Assembly: GCA_938017905.1 (NCBI GenBank)
Contig: CALIKX010000026.1
Location: forward strand, 28,868-92,867
Length of the DNA stretch: 64,000 bases
Direction of reading: 5' to 3'
Origin: an uncultured Thermoleophilia bacterium
Lineage (GTDB): Bacteria > Actinomycetota > Thermoleophilia > Miltoncostaeales > Miltoncostaeaceae
Below the pieces are notes generated by a model that saw only the letters and a list, made by a program, of their open reading frames with translations, was not told the DNA's origin and made no database searches. The position numbers and the translations under genes were made by a program. This document shows positions 43,067 to 52,964 of this stretch, one piece after another. Within the stretch, counting starts at the first letter, position 1, and each line of letters begins with the position of its first letter.

Positions 43067-44275
43067 GTGGACCGCCCACCGCCACGCCGCAGGCAGCCAC
43101 GCCCGTCCCGTCCGCCGCGCCGGCGCACCTCCACCCGCACCGTCCAGAACCGCGTGCTCGCGGTGCTCTGCGTGGCCGCGGTGGCGGGGCTCGGCGCGGT
43201 GATCGCCGCGGGCCGGGGCGGCGCCCCCGAGGCCGTCACCGCCGATGCGGTCGCGGTCCCCCCGCGCGCCGAGGCGCAGGCGGCGACCACCTCGGCCCCT
43301 GCGGCCGGTCCCGGCACCGCCGACGTGAGCGTGGCGGCGGTCGGCGACATCGTGATGGGCACACCGGAGTTCGGACTGCCGCCGGCCGGTGGCCGTCGGC
43401 TGTTCTCCACCGTGAAGCCCCTGCTCCGGGGCGACGTGGTGCTGGGCAACCTCGAGCAGGCGCTCGCGACCGGCCCCAGCGCCAAGTGCGGGAGCGGATC
43501 CGGAGGGTCGTGCTACGCGTTCGCCAGCCCGCCGTCGTACGCGCGCAATCTCTCCGCCGCAGGGTTCACGGTGGTGACCACGGCCAACAACCACGCAAAC
43601 GACTGGGGCGCCGCGGGCATGCGGTCCACGGACCGCGCCCTGGACCGGGCGGGCGTGAAGCACGCCGGCAGCCCCGGCGCCATCGCCGTGCAGCGACTGG
43701 ACGACGGCACGAAGGTGGCGGTCATCGGCATGGCGCCCTACCGCTGGAGCCAGGACGCCCGCGACATCCCGCGCGCGGTGGCGCTGGTGCGAAAGGCGGC
43801 CACCAGGGCCCCCATCGTGATCGTGTCCGCCCATGTCGGTGCCGAGGGTGCCGCGCACAGGCGCGTGCCGCGCGGCGCGGAGGAGTACCTGGGCGAGCCG
43901 CGGGGCGATACCCGCCGGCTGGCACGCGCCGTCGTGGACGCGGGCGCCGATCTGTTCGTGGGCCACGGCCCGCACGTAATGCGCGGAATGGAGTTCCGGA
44001 ACGGCCGGCTGATCGCCTACAGCCTGGGCAACTTCCTCGGGTACAAGGTGTTCAACACCGCGGGCTACGCCGGGCAGAGCGGCGTGCTGCAGGTGACGCT
44101 CGCCCCAGACGGGCGCTTCCGGTCGGGTCGCCTCGCCCCGGTTCGCCTGTCCGGCGTCGGCGTCCCGTCCCCCGGGGGCAAAAGCGTGCGCGACGTCGCG
44201 ACGCTGTCGCGCCAGGACTTCGGACGATCGTCCGCGCGCCTCTCGGCGAACGGCACCATCAGCCGCCGCTCCTAG
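43067..44275 (+). CDS. CapA-family (PGA_cap) metallophosphatase-like protein
   Basis: The 402-residue protein has a Pro/Arg-rich cytoplasmic start, one membrane anchor (about residues 28-46), an Ala-rich linker and a calcineurin-like CapA domain outside the membrane. Motifs are AAVGDIVMGTPEF, GNLEQALA, TTANNHANDWGAAG, IVSAHVGAEG, GHGPHVMRGMEF and YSLGNFLGY. CapA proteins act in polyglutamate capsule anchoring, but most actinobacterial homologues have unknown roles. GTG 43067 is chosen because TAACGT (43054-43059) lies 7 nt upstream; GTG 43058 is also in frame. Confidence 0.82.
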   Translation: MDRPPPRRRQPRPSRPPRRRTSTRTVQNRVLAVLCVAAVAGLGAVIAAGRGGAPEAVTADAVAVPPRAEAQAATTSAPAAGPGTADVSVAAVGDIVMGTPEFGLPPAGGRRLFSTVKPLLRGDVVLGNLEQALATGPSAKCGSGSGGSCYAFASPPSYARNLSAAGFTVVTTANNHANDWGAAGMRSTDRALDRAGVKHAGSPGAIAVQRLDDGTKVAVIGMAPYRWSQDARDIPRAVALVRKAATRAPIVIVSAHVGAEGAAHRRVPRGAEEYLGEPRGDTRRLARAVVDAGADLFVGHGPHVMRGMEFRNGRLIAYSLGNFLGYKVFNTAGYAGQSGVLQVTLAPDGRFRSGRLAPVRLSGVGVPSPGGKSVRDVATLSRQDFGRSSARLSANGTISRRS

Positions 44276-45966
44276 GCCGAGGGCGCCAGGGCCGGGCCCA
44301 GCGGGCCGCCCACCGGCGGCGTGCGGCCCTCCACCCGGGCCACGAGCACCGCCGGACCATCTGCGGCCCGATCGAGCACGTCCACGATGGCCGCATCGAG
44401 GTCGGCGGGGTCGGACACATGCGCGGCGCTCGCCCCGAATCCCCGGCATATCGCCGCGATGTCCAGCGCGGGCTCCGCCACGGCGAGCCCCGGCCAGCCG
44501 CCGTCGGCCGCGCCGGTCAGGCCCTCCATGCCCGCGCGCAGGATCTCGTAGCCGGAGTTGTCGCCCACCACCAGCGCAAGCCGGCACCGGTCATGCGCGG
44601 CGGTCCAGAGGGCATGCATCCCGAACATCAGCGACCCGTCCCCCTGCGCGCACACCACCCGTCGGCCGGGATCACCGATGGACGCCCCCACCGCGGCGGG
44701 CAGGCCCCACCCCAGGGCCGAGCCCCGGTGCCACAGCACGCTGCCCGGGGCACGGTCGCCGATCGCAGTGCGCAGGTCGCGCGTGGACGTGATGCCCTCG
44801 TCCACCACCAGGTCCGTTCGCTGCACCCGGCCCCCGAGGCCACGCGAGAGCGCCGCGCCGGTGATGACCGGCCCATCCGCAGCTGCGCGGGCATCCAGGG
44901 CGGCCACCGCATTCGCCCGGGCGGTGAGCACGGCGGCCGCAGCGCGACGTCGTCGCTCCTCGTCCCGCGGGGTCGCCGGGCCGAGCGCGGCGAGCAGCCC
45001 ATCCATTACCGCGGCCGGATCGGCCACCATCCCGACGTCGGGGGTATGGCACCGCCCGATCTCGTCGGGGTCGACGTCGATGTGCACCAGGCGTACCCCC
45101 GGCGGCAGGGACGGCCCCGGGCTCCACCCGAACAGGCGGAACACCGGCATTCCAATGGCGAGGACCACATCATGGCCGCCCAGCACCTCGCGGATGCCTG
45201 CGGCGAACCGCGGCATCGGACCCGCCCACAGCGGATCCCCGGTGGGCACGGCCACGCGCGCGGCGAACGGCTCCCCCCACATCGGGGCGCCCAGGCGCGC
45301 CGCGAGCCGCATGGCATCCGCCCCAGCCTGCGCATGGGACACGCCGTCGCCCACGAGTATGACCGGGTCGTGCGCCCCCGCGAGCAGGGCCGCCGCGGCG
45401 GCGATCGCCCCGGCATCGGGCGACGGCAGGGCGCGCGGTCCACGGGGCAGGGCGGGAAGCGCCGGGCACGTCCCGGCCTGCGACTCGAGCGGCACCGAGA
45501 GCACGGCGGGACCGGCGGGTGGACCCAGCGCACTGCGCACCCCGCGCGCCAGCAGGCCGCCGAGATCGGAGGGGTCATGCACCTCCTCGGCGAACCGCGC
45601 GACGGGGCGCGCCATGCCAACGATCTCGCCACCCAGGAACGGCGCGCCGGGCAGCATGCCCGACAGCTGCTGGCCCACGATCACCAGCAGGGGAACGCGT
45701 GCGCGGGCGGCGTTCAGCACGCCGCTCATGGCGTTGGCCATGCCCGGCTGCACGTGCACCAGCGCCACGCCGAGCCTGCCGGTGGACTGCGCGTAGCCAT
45801 CGGCCATGCCCATCACCGCGGCCTCGGTGAGCCCCAGCACGAACCGGGGTGCCCCGGGGCGCGCGAGGGAATCCACGAGGGGCAGCTCCGTGCTGCCCGG
45901 ATTCCCGAAGATGACCTCGACGCCCTGCGCGACGAGCGCGTCGAGCAGGGCGTCGGATCCGGTCAC
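44272..45966 (-). CDS. ThDP-dependent enzyme, benzoylformate-decarboxylase-like
   Basis: The 564-residue protein has the three domains of the acetolactate synthase/decarboxylase family. NPGSTELPL carries the Ser of the benzoylformate decarboxylase active site, GLTEAAVMGMADGYA the ThDP-activating Glu, LVHVQPGMANAM the first catalytic His, and QGDGSLMFGMHALWTA with DNSGY the Mg-ThDP motif. It most resembles MdlC-type 2-keto-acid decarboxylases, yet no mandelate genes are present and the substrate is uncertain. GGTAGGA precedes the GTG, and it follows the BI-1 gene by 4 nt. It shares a CTAG stop with the CapA gene. Confidence 0.82.
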   Translation of the reverse strand: MTGSDALLDALVAQGVEVIFGNPGSTELPLVDSLARPGAPRFVLGLTEAAVMGMADGYAQSTGRLGVALVHVQPGMANAMSGVLNAARARVPLLVIVGQQLSGMLPGAPFLGGEIVGMARPVARFAEEVHDPSDLGGLLARGVRSALGPPAGPAVLSVPLESQAGTCPALPALPRGPRALPSPDAGAIAAAAALLAGAHDPVILVGDGVSHAQAGADAMRLAARLGAPMWGEPFAARVAVPTGDPLWAGPMPRFAAGIREVLGGHDVVLAIGMPVFRLFGWSPGPSLPPGVRLVHIDVDPDEIGRCHTPDVGMVADPAAVMDGLLAALGPATPRDEERRRRAAAAVLTARANAVAALDARAAADGPVITGAALSRGLGGRVQRTDLVVDEGITSTRDLRTAIGDRAPGSVLWHRGSALGWGLPAAVGASIGDPGRRVVCAQGDGSLMFGMHALWTAAHDRCRLALVVGDNSGYEILRAGMEGLTGAADGGWPGLAVAEPALDIAAICRGFGASAAHVSDPADLDAAIVDVLDRAADGPAVLVARVEGRTPPVGGPLGPALAPSA

Positions 45967-45970
45967 CGTC

Positions 45971-46672
45971 CTACCTGCCGCCCCCGCCGAAGATCTGCAG
46001 GAAGAACAGGAACACGTTGAAGATGTCGAGGAAGATCCCCAGCGCGATCGGCACCGCGGCGTCCCCGGTGCGCGAACGGCGGAGCCGCTGGAAGTCGAAC
46101 ATCGTCCACACGGCGAAGATCGCGAGGCCGAGGATCGCGTAGATCAGCCTGCCACCGGGGATGTTCACGAAGATCAGCACGATGCCGAACACGATCAGCC
46201 CCAGGAGTGCCCAGAAGGCGATGCGGGCAAGTGGGGCGAGATCGCGCCGTGTGGCGTAGCCCCACGCCCCGAAGCCGGCGATGAACAGTCCGGTGGCGCC
46301 CGCGGCCTGCCACAGCACCTGCGCGCTGCCGGCCTCGACGTAGGTGTTGAGCACCGGCCCCACGGCCATGCCCAGGAACAGCCCCACGCCGAACAGCAGG
46401 GTCATGCCGAGCATCCCGCTCGGGCGCTTGAGGAAGGCGCTCGCGATGACCAGCACGAGGGCGACCACCCACGCGCCGATCATCCACCCGCCGGTGAAGT
46501 CCTTGCCGATGAAGGCCCCGGCCGCGGCGAACCCGCACGTGACCCCCACCAGGAACATCACGCGCGCGAAGAGCGCGCGCTGGGTCACCTGCTCGCGCTC
46601 GGCGGCCGCGGCCTGGTCGGCGGCGGATGCCTGGTCGAACCACGTGCCCGGGTTGCGGCTCTCCTCTGCCAT
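45971..46672 (-). CDS. Bax inhibitor-1/YccA-family membrane protein
   Basis: The 233-residue protein has a soluble N-terminus with DQAAAAEREQVTQRALFARV and seven membrane helices. The family signature near the C-terminus, FAVWTMFDFQRLRRS and then FLDIFNVFLFFLQIFGG, is clear. Bacterial members such as YetJ leak calcium or protons in a pH-dependent manner or interact with FtsH. It starts 12 nt after clpS on the same strand, so membrane protein quality control is a reasonable theme. Confidence 0.92.
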   Translation of the reverse strand: MAEESRNPGTWFDQASAADQAAAAEREQVTQRALFARVMFLVGVTCGFAAAGAFIGKDFTGGWMIGAWVVALVLVIASAFLKRPSGMLGMTLLFGVGLFLGMAVGPVLNTYVEAGSAQVLWQAAGATGLFIAGFGAWGYATRRDLAPLARIAFWALLGLIVFGIVLIFVNIPGGRLIYAILGLAIFAVWTMFDFQRLRRSRTGDAAVPIALGIFLDIFNVFLFFLQIFGGGGR

Positions 46673-46684
46673 GCGTGCCCTTCC

Positions 46685-46993
46685 CTATCCGTCGGCCAAC
46701 GGCGCCATGGTGAGCCCGGCGCCCTTCAGTTGCTCCCACACGAGCTCCGCGCGCTCGTGGTCGCCCCGCCACACCGTCGCCTGCCCCTTCGAGTGGATGG
46801 CGTTGGCGAAGGACATGCCCTTCGCGTAGTCCACCCCGGGCACGAACTGCGACAGGATCGTCGCGACGCCCTCGAACGTGTTGTGGTCATCGTTCATCAC
46901 GATGACCGAGCACGGGCGGCCGAGGCCGGAGCCCGGGCCGGTGCCGGTTTCCCCGGGCGATACGCGGGGTGGCGTGAGGACGTCGGAACCCAC
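46685..46993 (-). CDS. clpS: ATP-dependent Clp protease adaptor ClpS
   Basis: The 102-residue adaptor delivers N-degron substrates to ClpA/ClpC. VIVMNDDHNTFEGVATIL is the conserved N-degron pocket strand, and KGMSFANAIHSKGQATVW and AELVWEQLKGAGL complete the domain. The N-terminal 25 residues are Gly/Pro-rich and flexible, as needed for substrate delivery. GTG 46993 has a TATCAT -10 box 8 nt upstream, so the mRNA is probably leaderless. Confidence 0.93.
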   Translation of the reverse strand: MGSDVLTPPRVSPGETGTGPGSGLGRPCSVIVMNDDHNTFEGVATILSQFVPGVDYAKGMSFANAIHSKGQATVWRGDHERAELVWEQLKGAGLTMAPLADG

Positions 46994-47077
46994 GGGTCCG
47001 CATGATAGCCGCGGGCAAGGCGGGTGCCGCCGCCGGACGGCCACCGGGGCTGCGGCCCCGCGCGATAGCGTCCGGTG

Positions 47078-50000
47078 ATGGCCACCGCCGGAGCGACCGA
47101 GTCCCTCGCGCCCTTCCATCCGGTCGTGGCCGACTGGTTCACGCGGGCCTTCGCGGGGCCGACGCCGCCGCAGGTACGCGGGTGGCCGCACATCTCCGCC
47201 GGGGAGCACACGCTCATCGTCGCCCCCACCGGATCGGGCAAGACCCTGGCGGCCTTCCTCTGGGGGCTCAACCGGCTCGCGACGGCGCAACTCGGCGACG
47301 AGGGCGAGGGCGCCAATGCCGCCGCGGCAGGGCGAATCCTCTACATCTCGCCCCTCAAGGCTCTGAACTACGACGTGGAGCGCAATCTGCGGGGGCCGCT
47401 CGCGGGCATCGCGGAGTCGGCGCGGCGCATGGGCCTCATGCCGCCGGAGATCAGCGTGGGCGTGCGGACCGGCGACACGCCGCAGTCCGAGCGGCAGCGC
47501 ATGCTCCGGAATCCCCCGGACATCCTCATCACCACCCCGGAGAGCCTCTACCTGCTGCTCACCAGCCGGGGCGAGGACATCCTGCGTGGAGTGACCGGGG
47601 TGATCGTGGACGAGATCCACGCAATGGCGGGCACCAAGCGGGGCAGCCACCTGGCCCTGTCGCTCGAACGGCTGGAGCGCGTCGCCGAGGGGCCGGTGCA
47701 GCGCATCGGGCTCAGCGCCACGCAGCGCCCCCTCAGCGAGATCGCCCGCTTCCTCGGGGGCCAGGACGCCGACGGCGCGCCCCGCCCGGTGAGCGTCGTG
47801 GACGCAGGCCGGGTGAAGGAGCTGGATCTCGAGGTCATCGTGCCGGTGGACGATATGCGCGAGATGGCGGAACCCGCCCGCGGGCCCGGTGATGGCGGCA
47901 GCCAGGACCTGCTGGACGTCATCGGCGGCGGGGCCACCCGCCGGTCCATCTGGCCCGCGATGTACCCGGCGCTGCTGGAGCTCGTGCGTGCCCACCGCAG
48001 CACCCTCATCTTCGTCAACAACCGCCGGGGTGCCGAGCGGCTGGCGCTGCGGCTCAACGAACTGGCCGAGGAGGAGGTGGCGCGCGCGCACCATGGCAGC
48101 CTGGCGCGCGAGCAGCGCACGCTCATCGAGGAGGACCTGAAGGCCGGGCGCATCCCGGCGCTGGTGGCCACCAGCAGCCTGGAGCTGGGCGTGGACATGG
48201 GCGCGGTGGACCTGGTGGTGCAGGTGGAGAGCCCCCGCAGCGTCGCCCGGGGCATCCAGCGGGTGGGCCGCGCGGGCCATCGGATCGACGTGCCGAGCGC
48301 CGGGCGCATCTTCCCCAAGTACCGGGGGGACCTGCTGGAGTGCGCCGCGGTGGTCGAGCGCATGCTGGCGGGGGCGATCGAGGAGACCCACGTGCCCCGC
48401 CTGCCCCTGGACGTGCTGGCCCAGCAGGTGGTGGCGATGGTGTCGGGCGACCAGCCGATGGCCGTGGACGACATCCTCGCCGTCGCACGCGGCAGCCATC
48501 CCTTCGCGGACCTCTCGCGTGACCAGCTGGAAGGCGTGCTCGACATGCTCGCCGGCCGCTACCCGTCGGATGATTTCGCCGACCTGAAGCCCCGGGTGGT
48601 GTGGGACCGCGCCGCGGAGACGGTGCGGGGCCGCGATGGCGCGCGCCGCCTGGCCGTGGAGAACGCCGGCACCATTCCGGACCGCGGGCTGTTCGGCGTG
48701 TTCCTGGCGGATGGACGCACGCGGGTGGGCGAGCTGGACGAGGAGATGGTGTACGAGGCCCGGGCGGGCCAGGCATTCATGCTGGGCGCATCCACGTGGC
48801 GCATCGAGCAGATCACCCGCGACCGGGTGCTGGTGTCGCCCGCCCCAGGCGCGCCGGGCGCCGTGCCCTTCTGGCGGGGGGAGGGCGTGGGGCGTCCGTA
48901 CGAGCTCGGCGCTGCGGTGGGCCGCATGGCCCGCGAGATCGCGGCGGCCGATCCGGCCGAGGCAACCGCGCGCCTCCGCGCGGACAGCAGGTTCGACGAA
49001 CGCGCCGCAGCGAACCTCGTTCGGTACGTGCGCGATCAGGTGGAGGCGACGGGCACCGTGCCGAGCGACCTCGGCATCGTCATCGAGCGCTTCCGGGACG
49101 AGATCGGGGACTGGCGCCTGTGCATCCTCTCCCCCTTCGGTGCCCGCGTGCATGCGCCGTGGGCACTGGCCGTGCAGGCCCGCCTGCGCGAGGCCCTCGG
49201 CGCCGATCCGCACGTCATATGGAGCGATGACGGCATCGCGTGCCACGTGGTGGATGGCGACGCGCTTCCGCCGGTGGACGTGCTGCTGCCCTCTCCGGAG
49301 GACCTGGAGGACCTGATCGTCGGGGAACTGGGCGGCACCGCGCTGTTCGGGTCGCGCTTCCGCGAGAACGCCGCGCGGGCGTTGCTGATCCCCCGCCGCC
49401 ACCCCGGCCGGCGCACGCCACTGTGGCAGCAGCGCCTCAAGGCGTCGTCGCTGCTGGAGGTCGCGCGCCGGTACGGATCGTTCCCGGTGATCCTCGAGAC
49501 CTACCGCGAGTGCCTGAACGACTGGTTCGACATGCCGGCGCTGCGCGACCTGCTCACTCGCGTGGCATCGCGCGAGGTCGCCGTGACCGAGGTGGACACC
49601 GACACGGCGTCGCCGTTCGCCGGGTCGCTGCTGTTCGAGTACGTGGCGTCGTACATGTACGACGACGACACCCCGGCAGCGGAGCGGCGTGCACAGGCGC
49701 TGGCGCTGGACCGCGACCTGCTGCGCGAGCTGCTGGGGCAGGACGAGCTGCGGGACCTCATCGATCCCGCGGCGCTCGATGACCTGGAGGCCGAGCTGCA
49801 GGGACGGGCGCCCGACCGCCCCGCGCGTGGCCCGGATGGCGTTCACGACCTGCTGCGGCGCCTGGGCGATCTGGCGGAGACCGAGATCGCCGCGCGCATG
49901 GCCGACCCGGGCGCGCTTGCGGAGGTCCTGAACCAACTGGAGCGCGAACGCCGGGCCGCGCGTGCCCGCGTGGCGGGCGAGGATCGCCTGATCGCCGCCG

Positions 50001-51583
50001 AGGACGCCGGCCGGTACCGCGACGGCCTGGGCGTCATGCCCCCCGCAGGCCTGCCCGACGCCTTCCTGGAGCCGGTGCCGCGTGCGCTGGAGGGCCTGCT
50101 GGCGCGCTACGCCCGCACGCACGGACCGTTCCGGGCCGCGGACGCCGCACGCCGGCTGGGCGCCTCCCCGGGGCTCGTGGAGCAGACCCTCGGCCTGATG
50201 GAGGCCGAGGGCGGGCTGGTGCGCGGCCAGATGCGCCCCGGCGGATCGGGTGAGGAGTGGTGCGATCCCGAGGTGCTCCGGCGGCTTCGCCGCATGAGCG
50301 TGGCGCGGCTGCGCCGCGAGGTGGAACCCACCGACCCCGAGGTGCTCGCGCGCTTCCTGCCGCGCTGGCAGCGGATCGACCACCCCGACTCCCCGCCCGG
50401 ACCCGATGCGCTCCGCGACACCATCTCCGGACTGCAGGGCATCGCCCTGCCGGCAGCGCAGTGGGAGGGCGAGGCCTTCCCCCGCCGGCTGGGAAGCTAT
50501 TCCCCGGCGTGGCTCGACCAGCTCGCGGCCGCGGGCGAGATCGCCTGGGTGGGCGCAGGATCACTCGGCTCCGGGGGCGGCGGTCGCGTGGCCATCTACC
50601 TGCGCGAGGACGCCGGGGTGTTCGGGCCGCCCACTGCGGATGCCGCACCCGAGGGGGAGGCCGCCGAGCGCATGCGCCAGGCACTCGGCACCGGTGCGCA
50701 GTTCCTCGATGACCTCATCGACATCTCCGGCGCCCCGCGTGACGAGGCCGTGGCCGCCCTGTGGCAGCTGGTGTGGGCCGGCGAGGCCACCAACGACCTG
50801 TGGTCGCCGCTGCGCTCGGGGCCCCGGGGCACGCAGCGGGCCGCGGCATCCCGGGCGCCGCGCGGGCGATCGTGGGGCCGGTCCGCGCGCATGCGGGGAG
50901 GCCGCGCGGCGCTCACGGGCGGACGGTGGGCGCTCACGGCGCCGTTGTTCGAGCGCGCCCCGTCGGTGGCCGACCGCCGCCGCGCGCTGGCGGAGATACT
51001 CCTCGACCGCCACGGCATCGTCACGCGCGGCGGGGTGCTGGGCGAGGGGATCGCGGGCGGGTTCAGCGCGGTGTATCCCGAGCTCGGCCAGATGGAGACC
51101 CTGGGCCTGTGTCGCCGCGGGTACTTCGTGGAGGGCCTCGGCGGCGCGCAGTTCGCCCTGCCGGGCGCCATCGACCGGCTTCGCGACCTGCGGGTGGAAC
51201 GCCTGGAGGACGAGGAACCCGATGTGCTCATCCTGGGAGCAGCCGATCCGGCGCAACCCTACGGAGCGGCGCTGCCATGGCCACGCCGCGAGGGCGGGCG
51301 GTCGCCCTCGCGCGTGTTCGGCGCCCAGGTGGTGCTGGCGGACGGCGTTCCCGTCACGCACGTGGAGCGCGGCGGGCGCACCATGACCACGCTGGTCGAC
51401 CCCGAGCACCGGTTCCTGGAGCCGGGGCTGCACGCACTCGCGCAGTGGGCGCGGGCCGACCGATCCCGCCGGCTGCGCATCGAGCGCATCGACGGCGGCC
51501 CCGCTGCGGATTCCCCGGTGGCGCCGGCCATGGAGCGGGCGGGATTCCGTGTGGGCCTCCGGGGCATGGAGGCAGGCGACTGA
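47078..51583 (+). CDS. lhr: Lhr-family ATP-dependent helicase
   Basis: The 1501-residue superfamily 2 helicase has Walker A APTGSGKT (Lys55), the Lhr motif Ib ISPLKALNYDVERN, DEIHAMAGTKRGSHL (motif II), GLSATQRPL (III), FVNNRRGAERLALRLNEL, and IQRVGRAGHR (VI) in the first 450 residues. The winged-helix and long Lhr C-terminal domains follow. Full-length Lhr unwinds RNA:DNA hybrids and is DNA-damage-induced in mycobacteria. The ATG (GTG 47075 is an alternative) has TAGCGT 6 nt upstream. Its stop overlaps nei by TGATG. Confidence 0.93.
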   Translation: MATAGATESLAPFHPVVADWFTRAFAGPTPPQVRGWPHISAGEHTLIVAPTGSGKTLAAFLWGLNRLATAQLGDEGEGANAAAAGRILYISPLKALNYDVERNLRGPLAGIAESARRMGLMPPEISVGVRTGDTPQSERQRMLRNPPDILITTPESLYLLLTSRGEDILRGVTGVIVDEIHAMAGTKRGSHLALSLERLERVAEGPVQRIGLSATQRPLSEIARFLGGQDADGAPRPVSVVDAGRVKELDLEVIVPVDDMREMAEPARGPGDGGSQDLLDVIGGGATRRSIWPAMYPALLELVRAHRSTLIFVNNRRGAERLALRLNELAEEEVARAHHGSLAREQRTLIEEDLKAGRIPALVATSSLELGVDMGAVDLVVQVESPRSVARGIQRVGRAGHRIDVPSAGRIFPKYRGDLLECAAVVERMLAGAIEETHVPRLPLDVLAQQVVAMVSGDQPMAVDDILAVARGSHPFADLSRDQLEGVLDMLAGRYPSDDFADLKPRVVWDRAAETVRGRDGARRLAVENAGTIPDRGLFGVFLADGRTRVGELDEEMVYEARAGQAFMLGASTWRIEQITRDRVLVSPAPGAPGAVPFWRGEGVGRPYELGAAVGRMAREIAAADPAEATARLRADSRFDERAAANLVRYVRDQVEATGTVPSDLGIVIERFRDEIGDWRLCILSPFGARVHAPWALAVQARLREALGADPHVIWSDDGIACHVVDGDALPPVDVLLPSPEDLEDLIVGELGGTALFGSRFRENAARALLIPRRHPGRRTPLWQQRLKASSLLEVARRYGSFPVILETYRECLNDWFDMPALRDLLTRVASREVAVTEVDTDTASPFAGSLLFEYVASYMYDDDTPAAERRAQALALDRDLLRELLGQDELRDLIDPAALDDLEAELQGRAPDRPARGPDGVHDLLRRLGDLAETEIAARMADPGALAEVLNQLERERRAARARVAGEDRLIAAEDAGRYRDGLGVMPPAGLPDAFLEPVPRALEGLLARYARTHGPFRAADAARRLGASPGLVEQTLGLMEAEGGLVRGQMRPGGSGEEWCDPEVLRRLRRMSVARLRREVEPTDPEVLARFLPRWQRIDHPDSPPGPDALRDTISGLQGIALPAAQWEGEAFPRRLGSYSPAWLDQLAAAGEIAWVGAGSLGSGGGGRVAIYLREDAGVFGPPTADAAPEGEAAERMRQALGTGAQFLDDLIDISGAPRDEAVAALWQLVWAGEATNDLWSPLRSGPRGTQRAAASRAPRGRSWGRSARMRGGRAALTGGRWALTAPLFERAPSVADRRRALAEILLDRHGIVTRGGVLGEGIAGGFSAVYPELGQMETLGLCRRGYFVEGLGGAQFALPGAIDRLRDLRVERLEDEEPDVLILGAADPAQPYGAALPWPRREGGRSPSRVFGAQVVLADGVPVTHVERGGRTMTTLVDPEHRFLEPGLHALAQWARADRSRRLRIERIDGGPAADSPVAPAMERAGFRVGLRGMEAGD

Positions 51584-52386
51584 TGCCCGAGGGCCAGGTC
51601 AGTCATCGCAATGCGATCGTCCTCACCCGTGCCATCGCGGGCAGCCCGCTCACGCGCGTGCATGTGCCCGAGCCGCGCCTGGCGCCCCAGCGCATCGACG
51701 CGCGCCTCACGGGTGACGTGCTGGAGCGGATGGAGGCGCGGGGAAAGCATCACCTGTTCCGGTTCCGCAGCGGGCGGGTGCTGCATTCGCACTTGCGCAT
51801 GGGCGGCGCATGGCGGGCGTACCCCGCGGCAACCGAGCCCCCGGAGCGCGGCCTGTGGCTGGTGCTCGCCACGGACCACGGGGTGGTGGCCCAGTACCGC
51901 GGTCCGGTCATCCACCTGCTCGAACCCGGTGCGCCCCTGCCCGCGGTGGACGCCCTGGGGCCCGACCTGCTCGGCGACCAGGCCGATCCCGAGGCCATCG
52001 GGCGCCTGCTGCTGGACATCGAGCCCACGCGCCAGGTGGGCGATGCGGTCATGGACCAGCACGTGATGAGCGGCATCGGCAACGTCTACAAGAGCGAGAC
52101 CCTGTTCCTCGCCGGCATCGACCCGTGGCGCCCCGTGGGGGGCCTCACCGGGGAGGAGGCCGGGTCGATCGGCCGCATCGCCGCGGAACTGCTGGCCACC
52201 GGCGTGCGCGACCGGGGCCGCATCCGCACCTGGCGGCCGCCCCTCGGCGCCGCGCGGCCCGGCGAGCGCACATGGGTGTACGGCCGCCGGGGCCGCCCGT
52301 GCCGGCGCTGCGGCACCCCGGTACGCTCACGCGGGCAGGGGACCTCCAACCGCACCACCTACTGGTGCCCGGCCTGCCAGCACTGA
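51583..52386 (+). CDS. nei: Endonuclease VIII-like DNA glycosylase (Nei family)
   Basis: The 267-residue Fpg/Nei glycosylase removes oxidised pyrimidines. Pro2 and Glu3 in MPEGQVSHRNA are the catalytic residues, with an atypical QV where Nei usually has DT. QHVMSGIGNVYKSE is the helix-two-turn-helix, and the C-terminal zinc finger is CRRCGTPV...CPACQH with an Arg nearby (SNRTTYW). It is co-transcribed with lhr; I recall the same lhr-nei neighbourhood in mycobacteria, which points to a joint repair function. Confidence 0.92.
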   Translation: MPEGQVSHRNAIVLTRAIAGSPLTRVHVPEPRLAPQRIDARLTGDVLERMEARGKHHLFRFRSGRVLHSHLRMGGAWRAYPAATEPPERGLWLVLATDHGVVAQYRGPVIHLLEPGAPLPAVDALGPDLLGDQADPEAIGRLLLDIEPTRQVGDAVMDQHVMSGIGNVYKSETLFLAGIDPWRPVGGLTGEEAGSIGRIAAELLATGVRDRGRIRTWRPPLGAARPGERTWVYGRRGRPCRRCGTPVRSRGQGTSNRTTYWCPACQH

Positions 52387-52388
52387 GC

Positions 52389-52964
52389 GTGGAACGCCAC
52401 TACGACACCCAGCGCGTCGAGATGTTCACCGACGCCATTCTCGCCGTCGCCATCACGCTGATGGTGCTGCGGATCGACCCCCCGCAGCCCGAACCGGGGC
52501 AGACGATCGGGCAGGCATTCGCCAGCGACACGGTGCCACTCATCATCTACTTCCTCATCACCTTCACGGTGATCGTGATCTTCTGGCGCCATCACCACGA
52601 CGTCTTCAAGAGGCTGCCGGAGAAGCTCACCACCCCGGAACTCGCCGCCAACATGGCGTTCGTGGCGTGCATCTGCCTCGTACCATTCGGCTTGGAGTTC
52701 TTCGCCGCCGAGGACCCCTCGTACCTGTCGGTGGGCGTCTACGCGGGGCTGATGTCGCTGGCCACGTTCTCGCTGGGCGCCATTTCACGCCTGGCCTTCG
52801 GCAACTGGAATGCGGTGGTGATCATCGGCGGCCTGGTGTTCCTGCTGGCCATCCCCTTCGCCCCGCTGCTCGGGGGCTGGTGCCTGATGCTGTGGCTCCT
52901 GAACCGGCCGATCAACCTGGCATGGCAGCGCATTGCCGCCCGCCGGGCAACGGACACTCCCTAG
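52389..52964 (+). CDS. TMEM175/DUF1211-family ion channel-like protein
   Basis: The 191-residue protein has about six membrane helices. The N-terminal RVEMFTDAILAVAITLMVL matches the (F/Y)SD signature of bacterial TMEM175 potassium channels (RxxxFSDxxxA), with Thr in place of Ser. FWRHHHDVFKRL follows in the first loop. The GTG lies 2 nt after the nei stop, so it is in the lhr-nei operon. The stop shares CTAG with the convergent yihY gene. Confidence 0.86.
   Translation: MERHYDTQRVEMFTDAILAVAITLMVLRIDPPQPEPGQTIGQAFASDTVPLIIYFLITFTVIVIFWRHHHDVFKRLPEKLTTPELAANMAFVACICLVPFGLEFFAAEDPSYLSVGVYAGLMSLATFSLGAISRLAFGNWNAVVIIGGLVFLLAIPFAPLLGGWCLMLWLLNRPINLAWQRIAARRATDTP

Noticed and set aside
46994..50383. 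Long minus-strand frame extending upstream of clpS
   Set aside because: It is antisense to lhr. The ClpS domain occupies only the last 100 codons and has its own leaderless start at 46993.
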